Position numbers and translations under genes: made by a program | Part shown: positions 62,700-64,000 of the stretch, one piece after another | Layout of the letters: every line of letters begins with the position of its first letter | Numbering within the stretch: the first letter of the stretch is position 1 | Notes under the pieces: generated by a model | The model's input: only the letters and a program-made list of their open reading frames with translations | The model's database searches: none | What the model was told of the DNA's origin: nothing | Assembly: GCA_910574255.1 (NCBI GenBank) | Contig: CAJTAK010000007.1 | Span: 186,001-250,000, forward strand | Source of the DNA: Clostridia bacterium | GTDB lineage: Bacteria; Bacillota; Clostridia; Lachnospirales; Lachnospiraceae | Length of the DNA: 64,000 bases | Direction: 5' to 3'

Positions 62700-64000
62700 C
62701 TAAAACTCCCGAACCGTAAACACTGCAACCGACCTGGGCCTCATCACAAACCCTCCGTCTATCCGAACCTCTTCCCCTTCCCGGTAAAAGTAACGTCCAT
62801 CCCCGTCTCCAAAGGTATTCACCGACAAATACCAGCCTCCGGAGCAATATACCTTAGGAAGGCTAATCTCCACATTCTCCCAAAAGGTATTAATGGCAAT
62901 ATACACAATATCATCCTGTCCCTGTTCCCTGTCATAGCCTGCAAAGCTCATGCCAAAGGTCCTTGCCCCGTCCGGAATCTCCACCTTATCCGCATCAATA
63001 TCATGGGCATGAATGGGGTCCATTCCGCATACCGCCCCTGGCAGAACTTTGCGGATCACCGGATGCTTATGACGATAATCAATCATAAACTTGAAAAACT
63101 CAAACAGCTTCCGGTTCTTCGTAAGCAGCTCCCAGTTAAGCCAAGAGATCTCATTATCATGGCAATAGCTGTTATTATTGCCATACTGCGTATTTCCAAA
63201 CTCATCTCCTGCCAAAAACATCGGCGTTCCTCTGCTGCACATGAGCACCGCACACGCATTGCGAATCATGCGGAACCGAAGCTTTAGTACCTCCGGATCA
63301 TCCGTCTCCCCCTCCGCTCCGCAGTTCCAGCTCCGATTATTGTCTGATCCGTCCGTATTATTCCAGCCATTGTTCTCATTATGCTTATGATTATAAGCAT
63401 ACAAATCATACAGGGAAAATCCATCATGACAGGTGAAAAAGTTCACACTGGAATTATAGCCTGCATATTCCTCATTATAACCCTTATGGTGCTCACCATA
63501 CAGATCTCCCGAGCCACCGATGCTCCAGGCTGCCTCCTTAGCCGCATGATTTTCCCCTTTTAAGAAACTTCGAAGGGCATCCCGGTATCTTCCGTTCCAC
63601 TCCGCCCAGCGCCTGCTGGCCGGGAACCGCCCCACCTGGTAAAGGCCGCCTGCATCCCAGGCCTCCGCAATCAGCTTCACCTTGCTTAAAATAGGATCAT
63701 AAGCCAGGCTCCGAAGCAGCGGCGGATTGCTGATAGGAGAACCATCCATATTTCTCCCCAAAATACTTGCCAGATCAAAGCGGAATCCATCCACCCGATA
63801 GCTCACCGTCCAGTACCGAAGGCACTCCAGAATCAACTGATGGACAATGGGATGATTACAGTTAAGCGTGTTGCCGCAGCCGCTGAAATTGTAATAATTC
63901 CCATCAGGTGTCAGCATATAGTAAACCTTGTTGTCAAAGCCCTTAAAGCAGAAGGTCGGCCCGTGCTCATTTCCCTCCGCCGTATGATTAAATACCACAT
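62700..64000 (-). CDS. glgX: Glycogen debranching enzyme, isoamylase/GlgX type (3' part)
   Basis: The C-terminal ~433 residues are in the window; the start lies beyond the right edge. GH13 regions: DVVFNHTAEG-like VFNHTAEGNEHGP (region I), YRVDGFRFDLASILGRN (region II, catalytic Asp), LIAEAWDAGGLYQVG (region III, Glu) and FFTCHDGFSLYDL (region IV). GTPMFLAGDEFGNTQYGNNN and CHDNEISWLNWEL are GlgX/TreX-type marks, and a C-terminal beta domain ends the protein (about residues 345-433). It hydrolyses alpha-1,6 branches of glycogen or limit dextrins. Confidence 0.93.
   Translation of the reverse strand, partial: VVFNHTAEGNEHGPTFCFKGFDNKVYYMLTPDGNYYNFSGCGNTLNCNHPIVHQLILECLRYWTVSYRVDGFRFDLASILGRNMDGSPISNPPLLRSLAYDPILSKVKLIAEAWDAGGLYQVGRFPASRRWAEWNGRYRDALRSFLKGENHAAKEAAWSIGGSGDLYGEHHKGYNEEYAGYNSSVNFFTCHDGFSLYDLYAYNHKHNENNGWNNTDGSDNNRSWNCGAEGETDDPEVLKLRFRMIRNACAVLMCSRGTPMFLAGDEFGNTQYGNNNSYCHDNEISWLNWELLTKNRKLFEFFKFMIDYRHKHPVIRKVLPGAVCGMDPIHAHDIDADKVEIPDGARTFGMSFAGYDREQGQDDIVYIAINTFWENVEISLPKVYCSGGWYLSVNTFGDGDGRYFYREGEEVRIDGGFVMRPRSVAVFTVREF

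Overview
The window looks like the chromosome of a spore-forming gut Clostridium of the Lachnospiraceae type (Blautia/Dorea/Ruminococcus-like). This is inferred from gene content and order: sigK, a Spo0A-type DNA-binding domain, CodY, the yifB-dprA-topA-codY run, the mtaB-ireB-ruvX-yrzB-fur-rnjA-trmR-U32 run, a CIRCE-controlled groESL operon, strong AGGAGG ribosome-binding sites and moderate GC. Almost everything lies on the minus strand. I saw no tRNA, rRNA, CRISPR array or intact insertion sequence.

Layout. 1-1.8 kb: end of a sugar ABC transporter operon (ATPase cut by the window edge, substrate-binding lipoprotein). 2-4.7 kb: ECF sigma factor, membrane anti-sigma protein and DUF4349 lipoprotein. 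4.8-11.2 kb: a defence island with a C5 cytosine methyltransferase, McrB-like GTPase, LlaJI-family nuclease, NgoFVII-family PLD nuclease and Vsr, with twin 66-bp palindromes at its downstream edge. 11.7-15.7 kb: guaB and groESL. 16-22 kb: codY, topA, dprA, yifB. 22.6-36.2 kb: sigK, then a long housekeeping run for tRNA/rRNA modification, RNA decay, sulfur transfer and metabolite repair. 36.3-49.5 kb: rqcH on the plus strand, an SH3-repeat protein, aroK, TetR/CotH, a lipase-like protein, aldo-keto reductase, lysA with a divergent LysR regulator, and a lone Spo0A C-terminal domain. 49.6-52.6 kb: a MATE remnant, an HTH/membrane-protein pair and a phosphoesterase. 52.6-58.9 kb: mutS and mutL with an Rpn-type nuclease gene between them. 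59-64 kb: pyk, small unknown genes and a glgX-type debranching enzyme cut by the right edge.

The noncoding part is unusually rich in repeats. Two ~207-bp hairpin elements (15962-16180 and 22423-22640) share conserved motifs and differ by paired changes in both arms, which suggests a structure kept by selection. Other families are a TIR-bounded 157-bp element (36346-36502, with a decayed relative at 61886-61952), a 51-bp tandem unit in front of two different genes (50359-50460, 55857-55958), an 84-bp direct repeat (3046-3233) and the twin 66-bp palindromes (4834-5033).

Best candidates for a second look: the covarying hairpin family, the one-methyltransferase/two-nuclease restriction island, the sigK start codon placed in the T-run of a terminator-like hairpin, an aldo-keto reductase with no canonical start codon, and an HPr-like protein without the phosphorylatable histidine.
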